From positions 19,995,078 through 20,059,077 of the forward strand of contig NC_077224.1 of the NCBI RefSeq assembly GCF_024763615.1: DNA of 64,000 bases, written 5' to 3'. Source of the stretch: Phlebotomus papatasi. Taxonomy: Eukaryota; Arthropoda; Insecta; Diptera; Psychodidae. Of this stretch, positions 1 to 10,904 are shown one piece after another; position 1 is the stretch's first letter; each line of letters opens with the position of its first letter. The notes under the pieces are model-generated. The model saw only the letters and a program-made list of their open reading frames with translations. It was not told the DNA's origin and did no database searches. The translations under genes were made by a program, and so were the position numbers.

Positions 1-16
1 TAGACAAAACAAAACC

Positions 17-836
17 CACAGAATTGTTCGTAAACGTTTGTGAACTCCTGCTGGGAACTTACAAAATACTCGTATATCATAAAACCGGTAAAATCAACTA
101 AAAAATTCGTGAAAGTTCGTACTTTTCACAAACATTCTTCGTAACATGATCACTTGATGAGCATTTTTTTGTCCTTTTACAAACATGTGGTCGTATATAT
201 TCGTAAACACACAGAAATAATGTTTGTAAAATTTTGTCACTCGTTCGTAAAGTTTTGCCAGACAAACGGAAATGTACGAACAACATTTAATTATGATTTC
301 CAAGCGGGGAAATCAGAATTTGGAAAGTGAAGAAGACGTGTTACTTCTTTCGATGTCCACTTTATTCTCCCTTTCTTTCTATTGATACATGATGTTTATA
401 TGATTGCCTTCCCTTCGATCTTTTTTGTCTTTTATCAGATGTCTATTTTTAGAATTTTATAATCTTATGCTGATTGGAATTTCGCAAGATATGCATTTCT
501 GTTCAAGGTAATATAAACATTGTGATTTTTTGTCATTTAAACAAAGAGTGATCCATATAAGGCGAAACTTTGAAAGATAAACATTATCAGACAAATTAAT
601 ATATCCTTTCCACATTCCTATGTCGATTAAAGAATGAGGTCACTTAATATATGATTTACAGTCGTGAGATCTAACTATTTGTAGCACAACAAGAAATACT
701 CGTTAAGTGATCATGTTTCGAACAATTTTTGTGAAAAAAGTTCAAACTTTTACGAACTTTTTTGTGATTTACACAAATTGCAAATTTTTCATAAATCCCC
801 AATAGGACTTTACAAACATTTACTAACAATTTTGCG
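17..836. mobile_element. TIR element of the GTTCGTAAA word family, copy 1
   Basis: The two ends are inverted copies of each other over about 135 bp. The left arm reads GTTCGTAAACGTTTGTGAAC and continues to a block with ATGATCACTTGATGAGCA. The reverse complement of the right arm reads GTTAGTAAATGTTTGTAAAG and continues to ATGATCACTTAACGAG. The arms carry many degenerate TTCGTAAA / TTTACGAA words in both orientations. No transposase is visible in the roughly 550-bp centre, so this is a non-autonomous element. A shorter second copy is at 4801-5137. The outer limits are good to about 10 bp, and I could not define a target duplication. Confidence 0.75.
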
Positions 837-1095
837 GATTTTTTTTAAAAGTGCATTGAAAACAAAATAATAAAAATAATAATAAAAATAATGAAAAATG
901 GTAGTCGAAGGTGAGACAGTTGCACACAGCTGGACTTGTTTTTCTGTATTCGTCTACTAAGCAAATATGAACCATATTAAAAAAAAACCTATGCTCCGTT
1001 AGTTTCTCTTGAACATTGACTATCTGAAAATATACAGAACACTTGCTAAATAATTATTTTTCACCTAAAAAATTTTTATTATCTAAAGCAATGCG
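837..1095. other. unassigned AT-rich spacer
   Basis: It contains a short (AAT)n-like low-complexity tract at about 866-896. I see no gene or repeat that I can name. Confidence 0.5.
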
Positions 1096-2185
1096 TGAGC
1101 GAAACTACCCCACCTTCCTCTACATATAAATTACTTTAATAAAATCATTTCGTCAGTTAAATCAGCATTTATCGTAACTTCATTTTTGCGATTTTGAGAT
1201 ATATACATATATGGAATCAGCGTAATTTTGTTTATTAAACGCACTTCTGAAAAAGAAACTTTTATAAGCCCAATAAAAATTATTTTAAATAAAAATTATC
1301 GTAAGTGCCCTTAATTAACAAGAATTTATCAGAATTTGTCGTAACTTCCATTTTTGAGGAAGTTACGACAAATTTCCATACAAAATTTTCAATAATCAGC
1401 ATTTGCCGTAACTTCTTTTGCTTACTTGCGTGGCTTGTAATTTGCAGCAAAATTGCAATATTTCTCAATAAAACGTTTATAAACTCTTCCAAATATCGAA
1501 AGACAGTGCGAATAGTGTAACATGAAATCATTTTAATTCAATATTTGCCAGAAAAAAAGTGAGAAAAAATCCCTACTCATCTGTCATTAATTCAAAACAA
1601 AACAAGCGACTTGGCGCACAAAATTTATTCAATAAAACTTATGAAATAAAAGCTTTTAGGGACAGGGATAACAGTATTATTGACTGATTTAGTGAAATAA
1701 AGGCACTCATTATCACTAGAGTAATTAAAATTGATATAATGTGTTTTTGAAAATTGTCGTAACTTCCAAGATCTCCATACATTAGAAGTTACGGCTTTAT
1801 AAATGATGGAAGTTACGATAAAATATTATTGTGTTTCTTCTAACATATTTCTCAATATTGCAGCTTTTAAATAATTTTATAAAGATTTTCTCGAGTTAAC
1901 TTACAGTTTATTAGTGCCACTTTCATTATTTTGACTCAAAAGTATCGCATTCGGGGCTCATTTTTAAGAAAAATAATATTGAACTGAAAATTTCCTCTCC
2001 TGAAAAGTTGTCAAAACGAAGTTACGACAAATGCTGATTTAACTGACGATTTCTCGATTATATTTTTGTGTATTTTTCATACTTAGAATCTTGTCTTATA
2101 TGAAAAATACACAAAAATATAATCGAGCAACGATTTTATTAAAGTAATTTATTTGTAGAGGAAGGTGGAGAGTTTGACGCATCTT
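1096..2185. mobile_element. TIR element of the GAAGTTACGACAAA word family
   Basis: The left end has ACCCCACCTTCCTCTAC, then AAATTACTTTAATAAAATC, TCAGTTAAATCAGCATTT and CGTAACTTC. The right end repeats these blocks in inverted order and orientation from about 2018 to 2175. The interior holds several more copies of TCGTAACTTCC / GGAAGTTACGA (about 1337-1372, 1757-1768, 1784-1815). The right arm is interrupted by a perfect hairpin (2053-2127) that the left arm lacks. No transposase frame is visible. Confidence 0.75.
2053..2127. repeat. 28-bp perfect hairpin inserted in a transposon arm
   Basis: The 28-base stem at 2053-2080 (begins CTCGATTATATTTTTG) is exactly complementary to 2100-2127 around a 19-base loop. 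The opposite arm of the host element has no such sequence, so the hairpin is an insertion or a template-switch product within the right arm. Confidence 0.85.
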
Positions 2186-2452
2186 GTCTGATGTAGTCTG
2201 ACTATTTTCATTCATAGGAGTCGGTTTTAAGTGTGTTGTAGTCCGTTTCCGTTATTTATTTATTATTTATTTTTTAAGTTATTGACAGTTTGATCCTTTT
2301 TAGATTTTTATTGGACAGGATATCGGTTAAAATAGGTCTAAGGCCTAAGACCTCAGCAAGGGGTTTAAAGGGGGGGGAAGCAAAAAAATCTTGTCTAATT
2401 TGTACTAAAAACACGTCTTATGGTGCTATTCCAATGAAAATGAATTGGGGAA
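2186..2452. other. unassigned spacer
   Basis: It holds a short purine-rich run at about 2368-2392. I recognise no gene or element. Confidence 0.4.
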
Positions 2453-2650
2453 AAACATTTTTTTTAGTACATGACTGTTCTCATGTGCCTCTGCATTATT
2501 GACTTTTCTTTGTGTTGGTTTCTGTCTCGACTGTTTTCCACAGTACTCGCCGTGTTCTTAAACCATCAAATAGTCGTGGCAGGAACCAACAAAAAGACAA
2601 GTCGATTATGCAGAAGCACATAAGAGCAGTCATGTACTAAAAAAATATTT
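2453..2650. mobile_element. MITE with TTAGTACATGACTG ends
   Basis: The left arm reads TTTAGTACATGACTGTTCTC, then ATGTGCCTCTGCATTATTGAC and a GTTGGTTT block. The right arm (about 2583-2645) is its inverted copy, reading in reverse complement TTTAGTACATGACTGCTCTT, ATGTGCTTCTGCATAAT, GTTGGTTCC. The arms are about 75 bp and the total is about 200 bp. There is no coding capacity. A related end, GCCATGTGCTAAAAAAAATT, recurs at 3055-3074. Confidence 0.75.
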
Positions 2651-3080
2651 TCCTCCTTTTCCTTTTTTCATTATATTTCTTATAATGAAAAATATAAATA
2701 TAGCACCATCATATTTCTCAAACTTGCCTATATATTTCTTAAACCTTAGTACTAAATTGTTAGTTACGTTAATATTTTTTTTAGATGAGATTCTTTACCA
2801 TTACTTTTGTCTGCATTTCAACCGTTTGAAGTGCTATATTTCAAAAGTCTATAAGGGACTTTTGAGACTCATCTGACAAACCAATTTCCTCCATTGATTT
2901 TAGTACAGAATATGTAGTGAAGAAATTGATGGTGCATTTCGTTTTAAAAGAAAATACTATATTAGATTTTCTTTTCAGAAGAACTCTGAAACATTGGTAA
3001 AAAAATTAACAAACCTTTAAAATTGAAGAATTTTACCATGCATTGAATTAGAACAGCCATGTGCTAAAAAAAATTATAAC
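2651..3080. other. AT-rich segment ending in a second copy of the TTAGTACATG-type end
   Basis: Positions about 3048-3075 resemble the right end of the MITE just upstream (GCAGTCATGTACTAAAAAAA versus ACAGCCATGTGCTAAAAAAA). This suggests a larger or nested element, but I found no matching left end between the two. The rest is featureless. Confidence 0.35.
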
Positions 3081-4085
3081 GATTTTTAAGTACTCAATTT
3101 ATTTTAAGATATTTATCAATGTGATAGCTCCATTAGTTCTGTGTGTGGTGTGTAATTGCAAGTACATATACTGTATGCGAGTATTAAATTTAATTATAAA
3201 TTCAATTTCTGACGCACTTGACGCCAATCGATCACGACACATCGTCACATTTTTAGACCTCTTTGTCTTGGGCATTTTTTCAATCTTCTCTTAAAACATG
3301 AATTGTTTCCCATTGCTCAATTGGCGTCGGAAAATGAGGCTGAAAATTAATTTGTTCCCTTTCCCCAACACAGAAGAGGGCAAGAATCTATTTCGAGGTG
3401 AATTTTTCACTCTGTCTATGGGAATTTATCATAGAAAGTGGCTTTTCGTAGGTTTGAGAGTTACTTCAGTTTTGGGGCACGTTCATGTCATTTATCTCAC
3501 CTGGCAAATACTGTGGTCCACCTGGAGAGGAAGTTAAGTAGGTGTATCTGGGAAATCTCTCGCTAAATGTGACAATTAATTTTAATTTCTCCGCAATCTT
3601 TTCCCCAGAATTAAGTACAGTGGGTTGGTCTTGCACGTTCTGCCCAGATTCCATCAGGAGACACAATGGACCGTTTTAGGGGTTGAACAATTTTTGGTGT
3701 GTCATTTAATGAGATGCAAATTGATTTGAGGCCCTTGTTAAGCATGGGATCTTCTTCAATTTTTTTTTATTGAAGCCAAGGGTGAATAAATTTAACTTTT
3801 GTCGCGTGTTCCTGTCAATATTGGAGAATTACATCAATTATCGGGCAAATTTAATTGTCGATACATTGAGGGTTGCGAAAAAGTCGTTAGTGTGAATGAA
3901 GGGAAAGAAAGCATGTCAAAAATGTGATATTCTCTTGACATTTGGAGTGTGATTGAATTCAAGACGAGTACTTCTTTGATGTTTTTGTAACAATAGACTT
4001 TTTGGGGGATATCTTTGTTTTCTCCAAGAATTTCCTCAGCATACCACCTCAATCATTTGTATTCTCTTCATGGTCTCCATGGTGT
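3081..4085. other. unassigned, no recognised gene
   Basis: Open frames of 66-79 codons exist on both strands but overlap each other and show no recognisable protein. I see no repeat structure. Confidence 0.4.
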
Positions 4086-5928
4086 AAACGCATTAACATA
4101 AAAGACAATTTTGAAAAAGGTCGCTTTATTAAATCATATCAATTCATAGAATTTTATACAATAATGTTGAAATCATAAGAAAAGAAATGAAAAAGGGATC
4201 GTTTTTTATAATACTAATTCTATGTTTTTCTATGTTTTTTGCAGGTGTTGTGAATATTACAAAACTTCATATAGAATGTGTTTCGGTAAGTCGAAAACAC
4301 TTTAACATAACAATCTATCTTAGAAAATCCCTTGGAGATTATAAAACAAATTAAATAGAATCTATCATTTTTATATTGAAATTCTATTCTATCCGAATGT
4401 AGCCTAAATAGCGATACCTATTAACATAGAATTTTATCAATAGAAAGTTTGTAGCGTGTCATTATTGAGAATCCCACATACCTTCATAGAAAATTGAATA
4501 AAACATAGAATTCAATATAGAACATGAATCATTTCAAGTGAACTTCAAGAGATATTATTAAATTGTTAATGTGTTAGAGATCCAATGAATAGCATTTAAT
4601 AGTGTTCAAGAAATAAGTAATTGAAGGAAAATGACACATTAACACAGAACTAAACATAGAAAAATAAAACATAGAGTTCAACATAGAAATTGGACTATTC
4701 AATATACTCTGAAAGAACAAGTTAATACATGATTATATATTCAATTTCAAACTTGAAAAATATCAACAATGATTTTTTTTAAAAAAGAAAAAATATATTT
4801 TGTAAAATTGTTTGTAAATGTTTGTGAATTCCTAGCAGACTTGTGAAATGTTCGTAACAAAGTTGATTCGTAATATGATCATTTAACGAACATTTGTTTG
4901 TCTGGAAAAATTTTACGAACAAATTACAAAATCTCACGAACATTCTTCTTTTGTTTGAAAACATGTGACATTTACAAACAAATGTTTGTAAAAGTAAAAA
5001 AAATGCTCGTTATCTTGCTTGAAAAATGTTTGTGAAAAAAGTACAAACTTTTACGAACTTTTTTCTAGGTTATATGATTAGTGAGCATTTCGTAAGTCCC
5101 CAGTGGGAATGCACAAACATTTACGAACACTTTTGCGATATATTCATTTAGTCAATTTAACTGGCGCCAGAAGTGAAAAGTAGACCGATCGAAAGCACGA
5201 TCTTAAAAGAAGTAGACATAGTCCATTGTATTAACATAGGTTTTATGTGCACCTCGAATTATGATATTAAATGTAAATAAATAACATAGAAAAAATTGCT
5301 CGTATAAGAAATTGAACATTTTAACATAGATTAATTTTTCCGTGAGTTTTTAATAACATAGAATTCTATTATAGGTAAATTTAGAGCATATCTATGAATT
5401 ATATTACAATCAATTGAAGTCCTTAAACTAATTTAGAAGATTTGTCATAGAAAATATTAATATAGAAAAAAGATAATATATAACAAAAATTATCAAATGG
5501 AAGCTGCCACGTAAACATTGAAAACAGTATTTACGAAAATATCCTAATTTTAAATATACTGACATTTGGAATAGATGTAGCAAAAAATATAGGAACTAGT
5601 GATATTTTGTTCCGTTTCGCTTACAATCATGCAACATAATTGTATTGAAACATAATTATAGTTCCATAGAATAACTTTAACGATTCAAATTAAATAAACA
5701 ACTTAACTCTTTATAGAGTTCTGAATGTGCTTTTGAATTTATATACTAAGACATTTAATAGCAATCATGAAATTTATGAGAAAACTTCACGATTCCTTGC
5801 TGGCAATAAGTTTTTATTGCTTTAAAATTAAGGTTATGTTAAACTTTATGTGCAATTTGGCATCATAGACTTGTCATCATAGTACAAAAAAATACAAAAA
5901 GAAAAAATCTATGTTAATGTGTTTGCAT
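4086..5928. mobile_element. word-array element, AACATAGAAT family, with a nested TIR element
   Basis: The ends are inverted: AAACGCATTAACATAAAAG at about 4087 and CTATGTTAATGTGTTTGCAT at about 5909. Between them are many scattered copies of CATAGAA(T/A) / TTCTATG-type words, for example around 4145, 4210, 4430, 4500, 4630-4690, 5285, 5325 and 5355. The stretch is interrupted by an unrelated TIR element at 4801-5137. No transposase was seen. The word spacing is irregular, so this is not a simple tandem satellite. Confidence 0.6.
4801..5137. mobile_element. TIR element of the GTTCGTAAA word family, copy 2 (nested)
   Basis: The left end AATTGTTTGTAAATGTTTGTG and the inverted right end AACATTTACGAACACTTTTGCG match the termini of the element at 17-836. 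The sub-blocks ATGATCATTTAACGAACA and AAACTTTTACGAACTTTTTT are also shared. At about 340 bp it is a shorter internal-deletion form. It lies inside the AACATAGAAT-family element, so it inserted after it. Confidence 0.75.
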
Positions 5929-6216
5929 GATTAGTTATTCACACGTCAAGCCATAATTCGCATAAGGGGTGGAATGCAGGTTGAAAAAAGAGGTGGAGGA
6001 GGTCGATTTTCTTTAACGCCTCAGAGATATGGCATCAGACATAAAGTGATATGTTGGTATGCTGTAAAATCCAAAATGACTCTTCACATTTTGGGTTGAG
6101 ACATAAAATTTGGCACCTAACCATTGAAGATGACTTGAAACCATTTTCACGTGACACATGAAAAACAAGTGTGAATTCTGGAAAAAAAAGAATTTGATAC
6201 TCACACACGCGGCGTA
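5929..6216. other. unassigned spacer
   Basis: I see no gene, RNA or repeat that I can support. Confidence 0.4.
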
Positions 6217-6404
6217 TGGGGGAATGCTTTTAGGCTTCGCACACATTTTGACTTCGAGCATTTCATATTTTTCCATAATCATTTTTTAATTAATCTTAAA
6301 TTCCACATTTCATGAAAAAGATACTTCAGATTCATTAAAAGAATTTGGAAAAGGATATAAAGTGTTCGAAACCAGAGTGTGTGCAAAACCTGAAAACGTT
6401 CCTC
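6217..6404. mobile_element. MITE, TAGGGGAAAG group, family 1, copy 1 (188 bp)
   Basis: It is flanked by TA on both sides (6215-6216 and 6405-6406). The left end reads GGGGAATGCTTTTAGGCTTC and continues GCACAC. The reverse complement of the right end reads GAGGAACGTTTTCAGGTTTT and then GCACAC. The arms continue inward for about 60 bp through TTTCATATTTTTCC. It is non-coding. Related copies are at 29372-29582 and, as ends only, at 41980 and 43448. Confidence 0.8.
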
Positions 6405-6406
6405 TA

Positions 6407-6814
6407 CTTTTAGTCCTGGAAAAATAATCCCAAAAAATATTCACACAGAGAATAAAATAATATTGTATATTGTGGGTGCTTTTCCTGTTTTCTCTCTCCT
6501 TTTTTATGTTTTTCATACTTGTTTTATTTTATTGCCACTTCTACTGAGGGTACAAAGAAAAAAAAAAGAAAGTGTAACGACATTCGCTTTCGAAGGGAAA
6601 ATCGTAAGAAAGATGTTTTCTGGAATTTCTTTTCAAGTACATTTTTCATTCATTTGAGAGTTTTACCTCTTTGGCTCTCGGAAATTATCACCCAAATGTC
6701 TTCCACCAAATTTCACTGGCATATGCCGGGTTTCCCATTGTGGTTTACTCTGGAATGGAACTTTATTAAGACTGTGAGGCAATATCCTTTCTGAATAGTA
6801 AAATTTTATTCAAC
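6407..6814. other. unassigned AT-rich spacer
   Basis: There are two overlapping open frames on the plus strand (64 and 91 codons) and one on the minus strand. None shows a recognisable domain. Confidence 0.4.
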
Positions 6815-7705
6815 TGTTGCTAAGAATGGTTGTATAACAGTTTTAAAACTGTCAAATAACTTTGAAATATAGTAAACGTATTTATATGACAGCATATCCG
6901 TTTCCTTGGTTTAATTACATAAATAAGATCTTTGGCTGTATAACAGTAAAAAAATAATCGATAAATAATTACTGAATATTATGGAGTAGGCATTCAAGAT
7001 ACGTAAAATGATATCTGTTCTAATTTCCTTTAAGGAATTCCTACTAATGGATTGTATACTCCTATAAATTTTTTTGTATTGTTATATTATTATGAAGCAT
7101 AGTTGTACAGGCTTATTTCTTATTTTTTACATGGTTCATTATGTTCACATTTATGTCCATAATACAGTTTTTAATCGTCGTTTATCATCTACTCAGCACC
7201 ACTTTCGTATTATTTTTGAATATTTAAATTATATTATTAAAGTAATATTAGGCCATCTCTGTTGAAGTTTTGTAGAAAATTTTTGTATACCAGTGATAAT
7301 TCTATAAAACATATTATAGAAACTCGGTTGCTACTGACTACAAAATACGATAAATTATGTTCAATTTGTTTTTACTTAAATATTTTTTCAATCATTTTTG
7401 TAACAACTTATCGTAATGAATGCTAGATGTGTAACTGTTATAAAGCCGTTATATTATATATAATCATAGAATATCCTTTCTCGCCTTTATTAGATATCTC
7501 TAAATATTCTTTTTATTATTTACTGGATATTTCTGAAGTTATTCATTTGATTCTAAGGAATTCTTACCTAAAAATTGCTGTATATCAGTTGTATTATCAT
7601 TAAACAGTGTTGTAATTTTTTAATTTAATTTATTTATTCAACTCTATATTAATCCTAACCATACCGCGCGTCCAATCCGAAGCCAAACGGCGGAAATGCT
7701 TCTTC

Positions 7706-7872
7706 TTAGGCTGTATACTCTTTTGTTATAACGATCTTTTTCTTGCACACAATATGTGGCACGGCAGAGAATGACTTGCGCAAAGGCACAGGGGTGTACA
7801 GTTCGTGGAAGCGCTTATGCTCCTTAAGAATTCGCCACATTACAAGACGGGTCCACGCACGTGTTAAGACGG
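7706..7872 (-). pseudogene. coding-like fragment with possible 3' UTR, unidentified protein
   Basis: On the minus strand an open frame runs from just after an in-frame stop at about 7873 to a TAA at 7706-7708. It has an internal ATG at 7838-7840 and gives about 54 residues, including WRILKEHKRFHELYTPVPL and HIVCKKKIVITKEYTA. Third codon positions are mostly G or C, unlike the surrounding AT-rich DNA, which is why I take it as a former exon. After the stop come about 75 bases ending in AATAAATAAATT and A-rich sequence at about 7615-7640. That arrangement resembles an mRNA 3' end with a polyadenylation signal and suggests a retrocopied gene end. I do not recognise the protein. It could also be the last exon of a host gene or a captured fragment. 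Confidence 0.35.
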
Positions 7873-8320
7873 GTTAAGCAAATTATAAGAATTTTAGTTT
7901 TATAATGCTTGCTTAAAAATTGTACAAGACAACAGTATAGAGAAAAAATGATTCTTCAGTTGTTTACTATTTATTGCATCGTGCATTTTATCTATTATAC
8001 ATTATATATCTGTTATACACACCATACAAGGTCGGTTACTGTCATATACTCATTAATTTATAATATTTCTGTATTATTTAGACTACTTAAGGGATATTTT
8101 TAAATAAATTATAATCTGTCCTTGTTGAAATCTTGTTAAAAATTTTGGTATAACACTTAAGATTCCCTTGAATATAATAATATAAGCTCGTTTGTTTTTT
8201 ATACAATACGTGTATTTATGTCTTATTCAAAATATTTTCTTTTTGAGTTCTAAGTTATTTTTTACCTGCTTACCGCAATAAACATGACATGTATTACTGT
8301 TATAAAAGTGTTATATGAAA

Positions 8321-8530
8321 TCATGGAAGTTTAAGAAATACATATTGTTGTCCTGGGACCTGAGATAACCAAGTTACCCACTCCTCAGGGTCCAGAATAC
8401 GGAGCTTCATGGTCTCATTCACTCGATCGAACCAAGATTGATTCCCTCTCTCCACGAACACCTCTTTTCGGCACCGTTATCAAGAGGGTAAATGACTCTT
8501 TCGTTCCCAATTATGGCAGTTGTTAACCTA
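8321..8530 (-). pseudogene. frameshifted coding-like fragment, unidentified
   Basis: On the minus strand one frame (about 8430-8530) reads IGNERVIYPLDNGAEKR. A shifted frame then continues from 8476 to a TGA at 8321-8323, with KEVFVERGNQSWFDRVNE, MKLRILDPEEWVTWLSQV and PGQQYVFLKLP. GC-rich third positions and amphipathic charged stretches suggest a real ancestral coding sequence broken by one frameshift. I cannot name the family. It lies about 450 bp upstream, on the same strand, of the other coding-like scrap at 7706-7872. The two could be exons of one decayed gene, but no acceptable splice acceptor is visible before the second. Confidence 0.35.
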
Positions 8531-8905
8531 ATATAAATACTGACTTCTACAATATTTCTAAATTCTTGACTTGCTTATATCAAATTGTTACAAGAAATTA
8601 CTGTAGACCACTTATATAACTGTTATACATTACGTCATACCTTACACAATCTTTCTTTATTATTTTTACATTTCAAAGGTTGGTTTGAAATTTGTAATAA
8701 ATTCTATGGCTAGTAGCTTACTGGAGTAAACGTGTTATGAAACTGTTTTAGACATGTTATAAATTGCAGAAGTTTGTTTACTGTCTTCTATACAATGGGA
8801 AACGACACATGCGATTGTTTAGTACACTAAAAGAGATAGTTCTAAATTTATATTTACCTGACACATTTTGACACTATATAACAGGTTGTATAACAGTTTT
8901 CAAAT

Positions 8906-10011
8906 TTTTTAAGATGCTACTAAAGGTACTCCAAAAAAACTCATTTACAGCTTTTTCATGTATTCTCCTGTCGTTTGTGTGAACTTTATGAACAAGAACC
9001 TCAAAAAAGCAACAAAAGAAAATTTATATATTAAATTTGTATTTACATTTCCAACATCTCTTCTATATAGCAATTCTGCTTCTTGTGGAAAATCCAGGGC
9101 AACACTAACTACCAAAGAGACACATTGAGTTGCAAAATATGAGCCGGAAAAGGGGTTTATATTCCCTGGTATTTCAATGGTGAGACGTGAATCCTCTTGT
9201 TTTCTTATTGTTTCCATCACACAAACATTGTAAAGTGAGGGAAGGAAAGTTCACCTGTATATATGCAAATTTCCCAGGGACATTGAATGAAAACCCCTTT
9301 CACTTGATTATTAATTTTATAACAAGAAAATGTTGAAGTTGGGAGGAACACGACAAAATACTAATATAAGTGTTATGAAGATTTTGTCCATGTTTATGGG
9401 GTTGTAGTTTTCAATTTGAGAGACCAAGTCACCTCAAAATGCCTGGCTGCCCTTTCGACGGAGAGGTCAGCAGGTGAATTGGGTATGTGTCTGGGGGGGT
9501 GCTCTTTGTCTCTTCTCTAAAACAAGAAATATTATTGTGTCCCTTTTGTAAAATATTTGGTTTTCCATGAGAAAATATTGCTGCTGGAAGATTCCTCGGA
9601 AGCTTCGGTGATGATTTAACATACTGTCCAATGGACTTTAGTTTGTCAGAACACCTGAGCTGTATTAGTTGAATGTTGTCTTATTATTTGTAAAATCAAT
9701 TGATTGTTTCACCTATATAACTAATAGGAGGGTTGACGAGATACCTATTCTGTGACGATATTCAGATGGGTTAATTTGGAGACGGTACCCAATTCAATAT
9801 ACGATTGAATACATATTAGAATTATTCCGTATTTGATATTTCCTAGATCGATACATCAATGCGTACAAACATTCAATTAACTAATAAATAAATATGATCC
9901 ACATATTTTGGAGTTGCACTTTGAACTGAACTATGTCATGGGTCAATTGATAATGCAATGTAATAGGACGTATTATTTTATTTTTGGCTACAATTGGATG
10001 TTTTTGTAACA
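8906..10011. other. unassigned
   Basis: An open frame of 91 codons (8945-9220, minus) has no recognisable domain. I see no repeats with inverted ends. Confidence 0.4.
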
Positions 10012-10039
10012 CAATAAATGTTTTTTGAAACATTTATTG
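10012..10039. repeat. short perfect hairpin
   Basis: CAATAAATGTTT and AAACATTTATTG pair over 12 bp around the loop TTTG. Confidence 0.8.
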
Positions 10040-10073
10040 GAAGAGTAGAGGGAGTATTCCTAAGAGTTCTTTT

Positions 10074-10099
10074 AGCTGAGATTCTTTACAATCTCAGCT
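10074..10099. repeat. short perfect hairpin at the edge of a dispersed repeat
   Basis: AGCTGAGATT and AATCTCAGCT pair over 10 bp around CTTTAC. It sits directly before the GC-richer repeat that starts at about 10104 and may be its terminal structure. Confidence 0.75.
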
Positions 10100-10103
10100 T
10101 TTG

Positions 10104-10830
10104 TGGTCACAGGTGAAATGCGACCTCGTCAGATCGGTCCCAAATTTTGGATTTACACGTTTTGATACTCATAGATCACGAATATCATATGCGCCAAAAA
10201 TCGATTTTCGTGGACATCCCGTCCCGTCCGTCCGTCCGTCGTATAACCACGTCTGGCGGGAGAACGGAAAGAGATATCGACAAGCGGTTTTCGGCAAAGG
10301 TTAAATGTCGATGGGCGGCTAGAAGTAGGTGATGTCAGATCCACCCCCCACCCCCCTTCCGCCATTTTGAAAAACCCCAAATTTTGTTTTTTCAATAACT
10401 CCGCCCCTATGGTATCGATCGATCTCAAATTTTAGTATGTTGTAGCTTGGCCTAAGAGCTTTCGCTCGATACCAAACTTCACTCCCTCTGACCCCCCTGA
10501 CCCGAGCTATAGGGGGTAAAAAATTCAATTTTTAAATGGCCATATCTCCGATTCTAATTATCGTAAATCGAAAAATTTTGGTGTTTTGGAAAGCCCTCGT
10601 TGAGTACTACAACCTTCATGACACCTCTATTTCATCCGATTAAATCGAAGGTCCAATTAATCGAAAAATCGATCTCGAATATTTCGAAAACCAGACGATG
10701 CTTCTTCTCTAAATTTTAATATATTGTAGCTGAGGTCGAGACCTTTCCAACGGTGGATCGCACTCCTGCCTAGATGTTCCCTAACCCGAGCTATAACCAA
10801 AAATGTCATGATTACACTGCAGTCTAATCA
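10104..10830. repeat. dispersed repeat with CCGTCCGTCC tract and GAGATATCGAC core, long copy
   Basis: A GC-richer stretch contains a (CCGT)n tract (10217-10240) and then the core ACGGAAAGAGATATCGAC (10264-10281), followed by a C-rich tract (10340-10357). Shorter pieces with the same core recur at 31085-31185, 52790-52895 (inverted) and 60650-60720. Frames through it (for example 10153-10428, minus) look like read-through of the repeat rather than protein. The class is unknown. Confidence 0.55.
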
Positions 10831-10904
10831 TGACTGTATTTTTGGTGTTTTTTGCATAGATTACGGGTGCAAAAGAAAATGAAAAATGAGTAATATTAAT
10901 AATT

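Larger units (their letters stand above)
6815..8905. repeat. word-array region, TGTATAACAGTT family, carrying coding-like fragments
   Basis: TTGTATAACAGTTTT occurs near both margins (about 6831 and 8888). Degenerate forms of TGTATAACAG or CTGTTATA(C/A)A recur inside in both orientations, at about 6936, 7428, 7579, 8296, 8611 and 8750. Clear terminal inverted repeats were not resolved. Two GC-richer segments with coding character (7706-7872 and 8321-8530) sit inside. Confidence 0.5.

Noticed and set aside
4245..4287. Possible exon between TTTTTTGCAG and GTAAGT
   Set aside because: It lies inside the AACATAGAAT word array, contains one of the words (CATATAGAATG), and has no GC or coding bias.
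10153..10428. Open frames on both strands through the CCGTCC repeat
   Set aside because: Both strands are open only because of the repeat's composition, and the other copies of the repeat are short and do not preserve the frames.
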